From NCBI GenBank assembly GCA_022796855.1, contig JAAWJM010000009.1, positions 1 to 59,592 of the forward strand: a stretch of 59,592 nt of DNA, in the 5' to 3' direction. Below are positions 42,148 to 54,030 of the stretch, piece after piece. Position numbers and translations under genes: made by a program. The DNA comes from Clostridia bacterium. Its GTDB lineage: Bacteria > Bacillota > Clostridia > TANB77 > CAG-508. The notes under the pieces were generated by a model, which saw only the letters and a list, made by a program, of their open reading frames with translations, searched no databases and had not been told where the DNA came from. The first letter of the stretch is position 1; every line of letters begins with the position of its first letter.

Positions 42148-43575
42148 TTATGGGATTTGATAAATGTCATAGCTCTCTATTTTTCCTACTACTTCGTAAT
42201 GTTCTTTTAAATAATTTAGCATTTTTGCGGATTCTTGCCAGAATAGTGGTTCATACATTAAAATTTGGGTGTTTTTCATGTGACTTATTTCTTCTATTAG
42301 TCTTTCTTCTCCATGATAGCCTAAATTTCCTAAGAATACTAAGTCCATTTTTCCGTTGTTTCTTTTTTCTGGTATGTTATAAATGGCTGCTTTATCGGAT
42401 AACATGATGACTTTTCCTTCTTGATTGTTTATATATTCATTTACTTTTTCAATATGTTCTAACATTGGGGTACTTACCGAAAGCCCATAATATGGATGAT
42501 GATAGTCTTTAATTACCCATTCGTATGTTAGAATTCTAGAAAGTGGCGATATGCAAAGGGCAATTAACGAAACGCTTAAAATGATTGTAACACCTTTTAC
42601 AATTTTTGGGCTTAAAAATTGGTTTAGCATAAGATGTGTTAAATACAGTAGTAGTATTAATAAGACTTCCATGGCAAGCATAGTATGGGCTACATTTACA
42701 ATTGGATAGGTAATGAGTAGCATTGGTATTCCAATTGCTAGTAATATTTTAATGTTTTTGTCTTCTTCTTTGGTAACATGTTTTCGAAGAATGATTGCCG
42801 AAATTACGGTAATCATACAAATTAGCATGTGTGCCATGCAAATTGGGTCTAGGATACTATTTTGTGAACCAAATTCTCGTATTCCCAAAAATGCGATATT
42901 AATAAAATCCCAAAATACGCCTTGTATATATAATATTCCCAAGGTTCCCATGGATAATACAAAAGCAATTCCTAATTGTTTTAGGATATTGAAAATGACC
43001 TTTTTATTTCTTCCCTCTATCATGATTTGAACAAGAATGGTTGCTATTACATAATAGGCGCCTATGTTTTGTTTGGTAAAGAAAATGAGATACATTAAAA
43101 TTCCATTTAATATAATAAATTTGTTACTTGCCATTTCTTTTAAGGAATAATAGGTTCCAATTAGTACAAATAGCACGGCTAGTGTATTATAACTGGCTCC
43201 TCCTGTTACCAAATCGTAAGAAAAGTAATGAAAAATTAAGGTATATAGTATGGCTTTTGTTTTTTCGATTTTTAATTGTTTTAGCATTTGGTAAACCAAA
43301 AACGCTACTATGGTATATACAAAAACGTCAAACAATCGGAATATAAAGATATTTGCTCCGAATCCTTTAAACAAAACAAATCCTATCCAAAAAAAAATTG
43401 GGGTAATAATCACATTAGCATCGGTATAAATTTGGTAGCCATTTACCATTTTATAAATATTTTGAAAATTCCATATTTCATCTCCTGCAGCTAACGGAAT
43501 TTGAAATATCATGATACTAGCAGATATTGCAATTCCTAATATTAGTAAAATTTCTCGTTTCTCTATTTTTTTCAT
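42148..43575 (-). CDS. Polytopic membrane protein, GT-C glycosyltransferase-like
   Basis: A 475-residue protein starting MKKIEKREILLILG after AGGAG. About 11-12 helices; the first outside loop has the acidic motif AGDEIWNFQNIYKMVNGYQ, as in PMT-type GT-C transferases where an Asp near the first loop is catalytic. A small C-terminal outside domain (EERLIEEISHMKNTQILMYEP) follows. It resembles the gene at 35565 in layout. Donor and acceptor are unknown. Confidence 0.7.
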   Translation of the reverse strand: MKKIEKREILLILGIAISASIMIFQIPLAAGDEIWNFQNIYKMVNGYQIYTDANVIITPIFFWIGFVLFKGFGANIFIFRLFDVFVYTIVAFLVYQMLKQLKIEKTKAILYTLIFHYFSYDLVTGGASYNTLAVLFVLIGTYYSLKEMASNKFIILNGILMYLIFFTKQNIGAYYVIATILVQIMIEGRNKKVIFNILKQLGIAFVLSMGTLGILYIQGVFWDFINIAFLGIREFGSQNSILDPICMAHMLICMITVISAIILRKHVTKEEDKNIKILLAIGIPMLLITYPIVNVAHTMLAMEVLLILLLYLTHLMLNQFLSPKIVKGVTIILSVSLIALCISPLSRILTYEWVIKDYHHPYYGLSVSTPMLEHIEKVNEYINNQEGKVIMLSDKAAIYNIPEKRNNGKMDLVFLGNLGYHGEERLIEEISHMKNTQILMYEPLFWQESAKMLNYLKEHYEVVGKIESYDIYQIP

Positions 43576-43606
43576 CTTTTCTCCTATTTTGTATATCGTT
43601 CTAATA

Positions 43607-43635
43607 TGGGCAGACACAAGGCCTGCCCCCTACAT
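43607..43635. repeat. Dispersed hairpin repeat, family 2, copy 3
   Basis: GGGCAGACACAAGGCCTGCCCCCTACAT, with GGGCAG / CTGCCC pairing and the shared CCCCTACA end. Confidence 0.65.
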
Positions 43636-43691
43636 CATAAATTTAAAAGATGTTTTCTTTTTTCCCGAAAACACCTTTTATGTATATGCTA

Positions 43692-43862
43692 TTAAAATTT
43701 TCTTTTTCTTGCAGCCTCTGATTTTTTCTTTCTTTTTACACTAGGTTTTTCGTAATGTTCTCTTTTACGTACCTCTTGTAAAACTCCGTTTCTGGCACAT
43801 TGTCTTTTAAATCTTTTTAAAGCATCTTCTATATTTCCATTATTTACTTTTACCTCTGACAT
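43692..43862 (-). CDS. rpsU: Ribosomal protein S21
   Basis: A 56-residue basic protein: [20 protein letters not shown], then [20 protein letters not shown] and a Lys/Arg tail, a clear match to bS21 of the 30S subunit. The ATG at 43862 follows GGAGGGG. It lies downstream of prs on the same strand with a 146-base gap. Confidence 0.95.
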   Translation of the reverse strand: MSEVKVNNGNIEDALKRFKRQCARNGVLQEVRKREHYEKPSVKRKKKSEAARKRKF

Positions 43863-44008
43863 TTTGTTCCCCTCCTTCCGTAGTTTAACAAGTGTGTGTA
43901 ATATTAAGGGTTTTAACGTTTATTTCTTTTTTGTTTTTACTTCCCTATTTTTTATACGAATATTATTATATCTTACTAAGAACAATATTGTCAATACTTT
44001 ACAGGAAT

Positions 44009-44956
44009 TTAATCCATTTTAAATAATTCTCCAAGTGGTGTTGCTTCATTAATTCTTTTAATTGCTTCTGCAAATAGTGGTGCCATGGATAGTACTTTTA
44101 TTTTATCTATTTGTTTTTCTCCTGTTACTGGAACAGTGTCGGTTACAACTAATTCCTTAATTGGTGAACTCTTAATTCGTTCAATGGCTGGTCCAGATAA
44201 TACTCCATGGGTACATCCCGCATAGATTTCTCTTGCTCCAAAATGTTCTAAGATTTTGGCAGTTTCAATCATAGAACCTGCGGTATCTACTTCATCATCA
44301 AAAATAATGGCTTGTTTATCTTTTACATCACCAATTACAGTAGTAGCAATGGCTCTATCATCATTTCCATCTCTTCTTTTGTCAATTAAAGCAATTGGGC
44401 ATCCAAAATATTCGGAATATTTATAAGCTTTTTTGGAGCTTCCTGCATCGGTTGCTACAATGACCATATCGGTTAAGTTTTTTTCTTTGAAATAGGCTTG
44501 TAATAGGTTTTGTGCCGATAATCGGTCACAATTAATATGAAAATATGCTTGAATGGCTGGGTTGTGTAAATCGCAAGTAATGACACGGTCAGCTCCTGCT
44601 GCTTCGATTAATTGCGCCATTAGTTTGGCGGTTACTGGAATACGTGGTTGGTCTTTTTTATCTGACCTAGAATAAATAAAGTATGGTAGTACCACATTTA
44701 CTCTTCTAGCAGATGCACGTTTTACGGCATCTACAGTAATTAACATTTCCATGACTCTTTCGTTTACTGGTGGTTCGGTGGTTTGGACAATATAGACATC
44801 TTGTTCTCGAACGGTTTCTAGAATTTGTACAAAGTTATTGTCATTTTTAAATTTAATAGAACTAATTTCTCCTACTGGTAATTTTAAACAATCACAAATA
44901 TCTTTTGTAAATTTTTCTGCTGATTTACTACAAGCAAAAATTTTAATATTTTCCAT
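44009..44956 (-). CDS. prs: Ribose-phosphate pyrophosphokinase
   Basis: A 315-residue enzyme making PRPP from ribose 5-phosphate and ATP for nucleotide synthesis. The start MENIKIFACSKSAEKF follows AAAAGGGG. Family blocks: SRSDKKDQPRIPVTAKLMAQL, the divalent-binding CDLHNPAIQAYF, the PRPP-binding loop IIFDDEVDTAGSM, and THGVLSGPAIERI. It lacks the usual GGDVG and resembles the class with a shortened flexible loop. With pyrB it serves nucleotide supply, but the genes are not linked. Confidence 0.92.
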   Translation of the reverse strand: MENIKIFACSKSAEKFTKDICDCLKLPVGEISSIKFKNDNNFVQILETVREQDVYIVQTTEPPVNERVMEMLITVDAVKRASARRVNVVLPYFIYSRSDKKDQPRIPVTAKLMAQLIEAAGADRVITCDLHNPAIQAYFHINCDRLSAQNLLQAYFKEKNLTDMVIVATDAGSSKKAYKYSEYFGCPIALIDKRRDGNDDRAIATTVIGDVKDKQAIIFDDEVDTAGSMIETAKILEHFGAREIYAGCTHGVLSGPAIERIKSSPIKELVVTDTVPVTGEKQIDKIKVLSMAPLFAEAIKRINEATPLGELFKMD

Positions 44957-45061
44957 AAGAAAACCCCTTTTCTCTTTTTTACTACGACAATTATATCTTT
45001 CTTTTTTCATTTTGTACATACTTTTTTCATATTTTGTAGAAAAATGTAGAGGCTTTTTTAT

Positions 45062-45142
45062 TTAGTTTATGTTACGAATTTCTTCACCACTAAGTCCGGT
45101 TATCTCTTTAATGAGTCTATCTTTTAATCCCTTCTTTTTCAT
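45062..45142 (-). pseudogene. 26-residue ORF, possible remnant of an Rpn-type protein tail
   Basis: MKKKGLKDRLIKEITGLSGE... resembles the C-terminal ITGLSxEEIxxL motif of Rpn/PD-(D/E)XK transposase-like proteins. Only a weak AAGGG precedes it. It may be a relic of a decayed gene in the 347-base gap between prs and the glucan synthase; otherwise that gap holds only the 45222 hairpin. Confidence 0.35.
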
Positions 45143-45221
45143 TTTTCCCTTATTTTCTTACTTTCTTTTTTGGATTTTTTCGATTGGATTTAATCGGAAT
45201 AATTTGTTTTGAATAAAGCAC

Positions 45222-45261
45222 AAAATGTGCTAAACAGATTACTACTGTTATAGCACATTTT
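45222..45261 (-). terminator. Hairpin after the glucan synthase gene
   Basis: AAAATGTGCTA / TAGCACATTTT, with further ACAG / CTGT pairing in the loop; a short T-run follows on the minus strand. Confidence 0.7.
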
Positions 45262-45303
45262 GCATGGTTTGTAAACCTTATTTTCATTTTTTAATTGGAA
45301 TTC

Positions 45304-48300
45304 CTACATTTCTACTTCAATATCATTTACCTTCCCATTATCCACTAATTTTATTTCCTTTTCTTCTATTTCTTCTCCATTTAAGAAAAATTTCTCCACT
45401 CCAGTCGTTTTTCCGTTTGGATTTTTTACTTTGATGTTGTATACACTGTTTCCAAATTCATAACGAACCCAATATTCTTTCCAAGTAGGGTCTATCGCAG
45501 GTTTTATTGATAGCCTTTCTTGTTGGATTTTTAAACCTAAAATGTATTCAATTCCTGCTTTGTAGGCCCAGCTAGAAGAACCTGTGTACCACGTCCATCC
45601 ACCTCTTCCGGCTCAAATTTCCTACTCCATATACATCAGCCGCTATAACATAGGGCTCTACTTTATAGCGAGACTGCATTTCCTTGGTTCTAGCGTGTTC
45701 GATTGGGTTAATCATTCGGAAAAACCCAGTGGCTTTTTCTCCAAAACCTAACATTGCTTCTGCAATAATGGTCCATACAGCAGCATGCGTGTATTGTCCA
45801 CCGTTTTCTCTTACTCCCGGTAAATAGGCTTTTATATAGCCCGGCTCTAATGCACTTTTGTCAAAAGCTGGGTCTAGTAGCTTAATGATACCATTTTCTT
45901 TATCCACTAGATATTTTTCTAAGCTTTCCATTGAGATATATTTTTTATCATTATCCCCTGCCCCAGAAATAACAGACCAACATTGTGCAATATTATCAAT
46001 TTTACATTCGTCGTTTTGAATGGTACCAAGCACATTCCCATCATCCATATACGCCCTTTTGTACCATCTTCCGTCCCACGCCTGATGGTTTAGGTTTCGT
46101 TTTAGTTCTTCTTGCACTTTTCTATATTTGTTAGCATTTTCCATATCTCCTTGTAATTCACAAATTGGAATAAAACGATTTAATACTTCATATAGGAAAA
46201 AACCAAGCCATACACTTTCTCCTTTTCCTTTATTACCAACCGTGCTAAACCCATCATTCCAATCTCCTGAACCAATTTTCGGAATTCCATGTTCTCCAAA
46301 ACAAAGGGATTTGTCAATAGCTCTTATACAATGGCGATAAATATCTTCTTTTACCTCAGATTCCTCATGGAGGTCATAGTGTTCGTCAATATCTTCTCCT
46401 AATATTGGACCTTTTCGATAAGCTACTTCTTGTTCTAATATTTCTTTATCCCCTGTAAAACGGATATATTCGGCAGTTACATAGGCAAGCCATAATAGGT
46501 CATCCGAAAATTTAGTACGAATTCCTCTTCCTGTTTCTTCATGCCACCAATGTTCTACATCACCTTCGATGAACTGATGGTTTGCATGTTTTAACACTTG
46601 GTTTCTCATAAATTCTGGTGCTAGGTATTTTAGCCCCATCGTATCTTGTAATTGGTCCCTGAAACCATAGGCACCTCCAGATTGATAAAACCCAGATTTT
46701 GCCCATAAACGGCTAGCAATGGTTTGGTAAGCAAGCCAACCATTTAATAAAAAATTCATCGATTCGACTGGTGTTTTTACTTGTACACGTTTTAACAGTT
46801 TTACCCAGTATTCTTTTGTGTTTTGCAAAGCTTGTTTGGCATTTTCTAATATTGTATATTGATATGCCGTTTTTTGCATTTCATTTACGGTGTCTTCACT
46901 TCCTAATACGAGTACAACTTCTTTATCCTCAAATGCTTTTAATTCTAGTTCCATTTCAATCGCAATACATGGTGTATTGCCTAGCGCATCTTCGTTATTT
47001 AGTGTTTGAAAATTCATCATTTCTGGCACACGAAGGCTTCCTTCTCCTATAAATCTCCTTTTGTTTCCCGTATAGGATTTTATATTTAAACTAGAAGAAA
47101 CATATAGGTTTGAAGCTTCTAAATCTTGCATATATTGATTGCTTGCATAAATCATGTTTTTGTCTTGGTCAAATTGCAAATGAATATAACCATCACTTTT
47201 TAAACTATCTTCGCCTAATACTGGTTTTAAATAATACACAATTTTTAATTCTCTTTTTTCTGGTAAAATATTTTTAAAACGAAGAAGAGAGATTTTTATC
47301 TTATCTTTGGTAGGAATAAACGTTTCTTGCTCTTGTAATAACCCATATCGTATATTTTGAAATTTGCTATACCCAAATCCATAGGTAATATAATATTCTT
47401 CCTCATCTTGGTTTAGGTTTGGGCTTAAACTCCATATTTTACCATATCTTTCATCTTTCACATACACAATTTCAGAAGGAATATCTTTGCTTGGGTTATT
47501 ACTCCAATCGGTCAAACGGTTTAGTCTACTATTCTTCTCCCAAGTATAACCAGAATTATTCGTGGTAACCACACTTCCAAAGTCTGGGTTTGCTAATATA
47601 TGACTCCAAGCAACCACTGGCTTTATCTCTTTGGTAATTTTAATCACATATTCGTTTCCGTTATTCCTAAAACCACCATATTCGTTATAATACGATAATT
47701 CCTCCATATGAATGGCATGATTATTTTTTTCCTCACTGGTATATACCATTTCTTCTGTTTTAGATGGTTCTTGTTTTTTTATGGTATCTAAATAATCTTC
47801 TTCTAAATCTCTTAGTATGGTTTTTAGATTTCCTAAATGGGCATCTAAAATGAAATTGGCACGAAATTCTAAAATATCGGTTTGTTTCATTTCATTGGCA
47901 TTTAGTAAATAGATACCTGCTTTTTGGTTTAATAAATACATCAAATGACGGTTTAAAATTTGGGTTTCTATCATTTCTTTTACATATCGTTCATATACAT
48001 TTTCTTCTTCATTTAGAATCACTAAATCCAGCTCTACATTTTTGGCCTTGAAATATTCAAACGCTTTTAATACTTCTTCTACAACATAGGCATCATTCAC
48101 ATCTTTTATTTTTACAAGTAAGATTGGTAAATCTCCTGAAATACCATATTGCCATAAATCTCTTACATAGTACGTATCTGGTTTTGTTTGTATTTGTAAT
48201 TTTTTTAATGGATTTTGAATTATTAAATACGATAATAATTTTTGGTATACTTCAATGTCTTTTCCTTTTACTCCTAAATATCTTGCCTCTTCTTCTACTC

Positions 48301-51300
48301 GCACTTTAGATAATTCAAAAGCTCTTTTTACATTTTCATTACTTACATATTTCTTTAAATTTTCTTCAATTTGTTCCCTTGTTTCTGACATCGTAATAAT
48401 TAAATTTAGGGTAATGGTTTGCTTTGGTTTTAATAAAATTGTTCTTTTTAGTGCCACAATTGGGTCTACTGTTAAACCTAATCCCTTAGAAAATGGAATG
48501 GAGGCTTCTATCATTTCAGGAATACCAAGGGCTTTTTGTCCTTTTAATCGCTCATAATCAATTTCATATTCCAATTCTCCTATTGTTTCGTCATTGGTCG
48601 TTAGAGTTACTCCTAAGAAGATTTCTGGTGTTTGTCCTCTTTTGTTTCGTTTAATTAACAATGAATTTGTGTCTTCTAAATATTCATATTTTAAAAACAA
48701 ATTATTAAATGCTCTATGAGAATAATCTTGTTCTTTTGTGGATAATACTGGTTCAAATACACTTGAAATTTCTAAAGTTTCTTCCATATTTCCTGTATTT
48801 TCTAGTGTTAAGGTTCTAATTTCTACTGGATCTTCTGGTGCAGTAATGATTTTGCAAGTTGTAATAATGTTTTCATCGTTCCTTACTAATTTATCTTGGT
48901 CTGGTAAGAAATTTACTTCTAATTTATCTGGTGCTATGGTATCATTCCTAATTAGGGTACTCCAAATTCGTTTTGTACGAATATTTTTTACATAGAACGC
49001 TATTCCCTCTGGTTCTTCATTCGTGGATTTATAACGATTGACCAATTGATTTTTGTACTTACTAAAACCTTCTCCTCTTTCATTCATACAAATTGTATAA
49101 TCTTCATTGGAAATGGTATTAAAATTGTTTAAATTTTCATTTAGTTTGGTGTATATGCGAGTCGTATAGTTCTCATAATCAATGGTTTTTAATTTTTCAA
49201 TTTTTTCTTTCTTTTCTTTGGTAATGATAACATCTTCTGGCATACGTTCTTGTAATAAAATATCCACTGCTTTTATTTCTGGGTTTTCCATAAAACGTTC
49301 TTGTAAAATATTGTTATTTAGTAAATTATTAATTGCCAGTAAGATAAGAGCTTGATGATGTGCCATATACGTTTTTACTACCGCATATTTTTGGTTTTGG
49401 CGAAGTCTTGTTGGAGTGTAATCAATCGCTTCATAGAAACCATATTTTCCTACCATTTGGTTCTGCTCTAGTTTTTTCATATTTTCCAATACTTCTTTTG
49501 GTTCATCTTGCAAAGCTAATATACTTCCATAGGCACTTACGACCATTTCATCGGCAAGTCCTCTTTTTAAACCAAGCCATGGAATACCAAAAGCTTTGTA
49601 TTGGTAATTGGAATTTAAGTCTTTTAAGTTAAAAGCGGATTCCGAAATTCCCCATGGAATACCTAATCTTCCAGCATATTCTTTTTGACTCATCCTCATA
49701 AAATGGCAAGATTCCGAAAGCAAACTTCCTTCATACATACGCATATTGATGTTTGGCATTAAGTATTCAAATGCCGTCCCAGACCATGATACTAACCCCT
49801 TATACCCTCTATTTACGGTTAGGGTTCTACTCAAGTTTTGCCAATGTTTTGATGGAATATCATGTTTGGCAATGGCAACAAAACTTGCTTGTCTTGCCTC
49901 ACTTGCTAATAAATCGTAATACGAGTCTGTTAGTTTATTTTCTTCTACATTAAAACCAATGGAGAAAAGTCTCTTTTCTTTATCATACAAATAGCGAAAA
50001 TCCGTCTGGGAAATGAATTTTGTTATCATTTGAATAAGAGTTTGCACTTGCAATTTGTTGGTTTTATCTTTGTGATGAGTTGCTACATTTTCTAAAAAAT
50101 CCTTGGTAAGATATAAATATCCTACAAAATTCCCACTGTCTACACTAGAAATATACCTTGGTAATAATGGTTGTAAGGTAATTGTATGATACCAGTTATA
50201 TAAATGTCCATTCCATTTGGCTAGTTTTTCAATGGTTTGTAGAGTATTTTGTAATTTTTCAATTGCTGTAGTTATATCAATAAACCCTAAATCATATGCA
50301 GATATAATGGTAATTAATCCTAACCCTATATTCGTAGAGGAGGTTCTTGGTACAATCTTTTTTACTCGGTCTTCTTGGTAATTGTCTGGTGGTAAATAAT
50401 TATTTTTTTGGTTCATATGGGTTTCAAAATAATCCCAAGTTTTCTTGGCAATTTCATGTAAATATTCAATTTGTGAATTGGTTAATTGTTTTACTTTTGC
50501 TACTGGAATATTTTCTTTACTAATATACCAACAAATAGCTGGTGCCATTAACCATAATACCGAAAATGTCATTAGCATTCCTATCATATAAGTCGAATTC
50601 GTAAAGCGACAAGCCAACACGCTTAAACTTGCTACTACTAGTTGAACCCACATAAAACGATAATAGGAAAATAAATCGGTTTTCCCATTTTTTTCTGCCT
50701 CTTCTGCGGTTGTCCATTCTAGGAGATGTTGCCCCGAATAATATTTTCGGTAAAGTGTTTTGATAATGGCATTTAAGGATATATAGGCTTTATGTGGTAA
50801 AAACATAACTTCTAATAAACTTCTTAATATACTAGCTTTCATACTAGAGATGGTTTTATCGAAACTTTTATGTGCCTGTGTTCCTATTTTTTTACTACAA
50901 ATATAGGAAAATAAATCTAGTATAGTAGGGAAAACAACACTAATAAGAAGCACAAAAGCTCCTAGCCCAATATCTTGTTTTTCTATCAGATGATATATGG
51001 TAAGCACAAAAAAGCTAAGCATTACCATGATGGGGATTAAACTTTGTCTTAAATTATCAAATATTTTAAATTTGGATAATCGGTTTAAAGGATTTTTCTT
51101 ACGGTTTCCTTCCTTATTGGTAATGGTTCCTTTTAACCAAGATACAATTTGCCAATCTCCACGTATCCAACGATGTAACCTCATCATATAGGCATTATAT
51201 TTATAGGGATAACCATCTAAAAGTAGTATATCAGAAGCAAGTCCACATCTTAAGTAACAACCCTCTAATAAGTCATGGCTAAGCACCGTATTTTCAGGGA

Positions 51301-53455
51301 TTTCGTTTTTGAATATGGTATGAAATAATTGTAAATCGTAAATCCCTTTTCCTGTAAAAATACCTTCATCAAAATTGTCTTGATACGTATCGGAAATCGC
51401 ATTGGCATAAGAATCCACTCCCCCTGCTCCCGCATAAATCTTGGTAAATAGGCTTTTTCTGGCAGATACTAAATCAATCCCTATTCGTGGTTGTATTAAC
51501 CCATGCCCAGAAATAACAGCATCTCCGGTTTGGTTTAGCTTTGGTTTATTTAAAATATGAGAAGCTGCTCCAACTAACTCTAAGGCAGAATTTAGTACTA
51601 GATTGGTGTCTGCATCTAGGGTAATAATATAGCGAATGTTAGGAAGATTTTTTTCTTGTTCCATTGTATTTACTAAGAAAATTCCTGTCGTTTTTTCACA
51701 TAAGAATTCATTTAGGTTACATATCATTCCTCTTTTTCTTTCCCAACCTAGAAAACATTTTTCTTTTTCATTCCAAGTTCTTTTTCGGTAAATGAATTGG
51801 AATTTCCCCATGGATTTTGTTTGGTATTTTTGATTTAGTCGTTCTACTTCTTCTTTTCCTGCTGTTACAATTTCTTTATCATAGGGTTCTTGCTTTTTAT
51901 TAGATGCACTTGCATCAGCAAGTAAGGTAAAATATAGATTTTCCGAAGGGTTCGCAAGACAATAAACCTCTAATTTTTTCATTAAGTCTCTTACTTTTTG
52001 TGCACTTGTTACAATGGTAGGAATAATAACCATTGTAGCTTGTTGTTCTGGTATTCCATAAGCATAATCCATTTTGGGAATTAGTGCTGGTTTTATCCAT
52101 TTACTTAATAACAATTGTACGAGTTGTGTCATAATGGCAGAAATAGGAATGAGCATCCATATTCCAATTCCGATTCCCCACCATAGGTTTACTTGGTTTG
52201 TATAATACATTGTAATTGCAAAGCTTAGTAATATGGTTAGCACAAAAAGTACACTCATATAGGCTAGTGTGCTTTTTGTGGTACAAGGTGGTTTTTTATT
52301 GGTTTGTAATGCCTTGTATAATTCTTTTTGTCCGTCCTCTATTAGGTAATAGCCTATATGGGTTTGTTTGGTGTCTGGCTGTTTGGTATTGGATTGTGTG
52401 TTTTTAGCTAGTTCTAGTGCTTTTTTGGTAATATAAATTTCAGAAATTTTGGTTCGTTTGGAAATTTCTTTTATTTTATTTCGGTAATAAGCTTTTGTTT
52501 TGTAATCCATATTTTCATATACACCGCTTGGATCTTGTTTTAATACTTCTTCTACTCCATTAATGTTTTCAAAAATTTCTAAAAAGTTAATTCTGCCAAT
52601 TTCTTTCATGCTTTTAATACAATTTCCGATGATAACTTTTCTTACGGCAATATCAAAATGTTCCTTTTTAATAACCTCCGATACACTGGTTCCCATTTTC
52701 ATGACTTCGGTTTCAAGTGCATCTAAATAAGCATATGCCTGTTTTCCATATCGTTTTAAACGGTATGACATATGTTCAATAAAAGGATATTTCATTTCCT
52801 TGTTTTCGATTATTTTATGGGGATTTTGCGATTTTAATTGAAAACGAAGTTCTGCTTTTGGCTTTCGTTCTACTAATCTTTCTAATATATTTTCTACTTT
52901 ATATTTTTGCATTTGTACTAATGTGATTTTGTCACATACTCCACGAATGGTTTCAATCATCGCAATTTGAAGAAAGGTACCAATGTTCCAAATTTCTTCC
53001 ATATTCAGTGTCTTTTTCCTTTGGTAGGCAGCTAATAATTTTTGTAGATTATGGCTATCAATTTTTCCTTCGGTATAGGCTACAATTTCGGAAGCTAATA
53101 CATAAATTCTAGCAAACCCTTCATAAGTGCCATTTGCTAGTGCTACAAAATTTCTATATTTACTTAAACTTAAGTCTTTTGCAATCATTTTTACAGTTTC
53201 TTCGATTGTATAATAATTATCAAGTAACCATTCTCCAGCTGGGTGAATATGAAGACCCATTTTTAAATGTGCATTTAGTAATTCATAGGTTTTGGTAATT
53301 TCTTTAAAGTTGTCTTCTAGCCTAGGAATTGGGTAAGTTATTTTATCGGATTTATCTTTTAAGATATGGTCAGATGCTATTTTTTCTAAATAATTTTCTA
53401 ATTGATATTCGTCTAATAAGGCTCCTTTTAGGTTCAATACTTTTACTAATTTCAA
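45304..53455 (-). CDS. Cyclic beta-1,2-glucan synthase-like protein (NdvB type), read through a +1 shift at CGG
   Basis: With the shift, 2716 residues. It starts at a TTG nine bases after AAGGAG. Order: an N-terminal helical region (to about 390); two helices (about 398-450); a GT84-type glucosyltransferase domain with ITLDADTNLV (about 608); more helices (about 820-1000); a glucoamylase-like region; and a C-terminal GH94 phosphorylase-like domain with SGGAYGFRDQLQDTM (about 2257), HWWHEETGRGIRT and the catalytic Asp in GDWNDGFSTVG (about 2400). The first frame ends VYGVGNLS at CGG (45610). A +1 skip gives GRGGWTWYTGSSSWAYKAG, the conserved GH94 C-terminal block, and 101 more residues. This CGG is the only in-frame one noted in more than 2700 codons. 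Product: probably a cyclic or linear glucan for the envelope. Confidence 0.85.
45608..45610 (-). other. CGG +1 recoding site 7 (glucan synthase)
   Basis: Frame TTG AGC CGG AAG; skipping C gives AGC (C) GGA AGA GGT, i.e. S-G-R-G-G-W-T-W-Y-T-G-S, a strongly conserved GH94 block. Confidence 0.93.
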
Positions 53456-53520
53456 AAAAATCCACTCCTTGGTATGTATTTTTTTAAAATTAGTGTTTCC
53501 GTTTTGTCAAAAACTATGCA

Positions 53521-53555
53521 AAAAATCGATTTCAAATTAAAATTTGAAATCAATT
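53521..53555 (-). terminator. Terminator after the low-molecular-weight phosphatase gene
   Basis: GATTTCAAAT / ATTTGAAATC (53529-53538, 53543-53552) with an extended ATTG/CGAT base, then TTTTTT on the minus strand. Confidence 0.78.
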
Positions 53556-53567
53556 TTTGTCGTATTT

Positions 53568-54020
53568 TTATTGCATTTTCTCGGTTAATTTTTCTAAACA
53601 TGCATCAATTTCGGCTGCACAAAAGCGGTAAGTAACAATATCATAACCCCATGGGTCTTTAATTTCAGCTCCATCTTTTGTTATCCCTACATATTCTTTT
53701 AAAGTAAAAATTTTATTTTTTAATTCTGGATACATTTGTATTAGGTTTTGTTTATGTGAGTTTGTCATACATAAAACAATTTCCATTTCTTGGATGTTTG
53801 AATTTCTTGTTAGAGTTGCTCTATGTTGTTTTAAATCTACACCATATTCTTCCATTACTTCAATGGCTTCTTTCGTAGAAACATCTCCTGGCATAGCAAA
53901 TATACCTGAAGAGTATATTTCTACATTTGGTATGTTCTTTTCTTCTATCTTCTTTTTCATCAACCAATGTGCCATAGCACTTCTACAAATATTTCCTGTA
54001 CAAATAAACATGATTTTCAT
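53568..54020 (-). CDS. Low-molecular-weight protein tyrosine phosphatase
   Basis: A 150-residue cytoplasmic phosphatase. The P-loop CTGNICRS (Cys at about residue 7, with FICTGNICRSAMAHWLM) and the general-acid motif DPWG near residue 122 are both present, so it should be active. Family members act on tyrosine- or arginine-phosphorylated proteins. It lies 10 bases after the HAD gene in a tatD-HAD-LMWPTP run. The GGAGG site is 15 bases from the ATG, longer than usual. Confidence 0.9.
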   Translation of the reverse strand: MKIMFICTGNICRSAMAHWLMKKKIEEKNIPNVEIYSSGIFAMPGDVSTKEAIEVMEEYGVDLKQHRATLTRNSNIQEMEIVLCMTNSHKQNLIQMYPELKNKIFTLKEYVGITKDGAEIKDPWGYDIVTYRFCAAEIDACLEKLTEKMQ

Positions 54021-54030
54021 ACTGGTTTTG

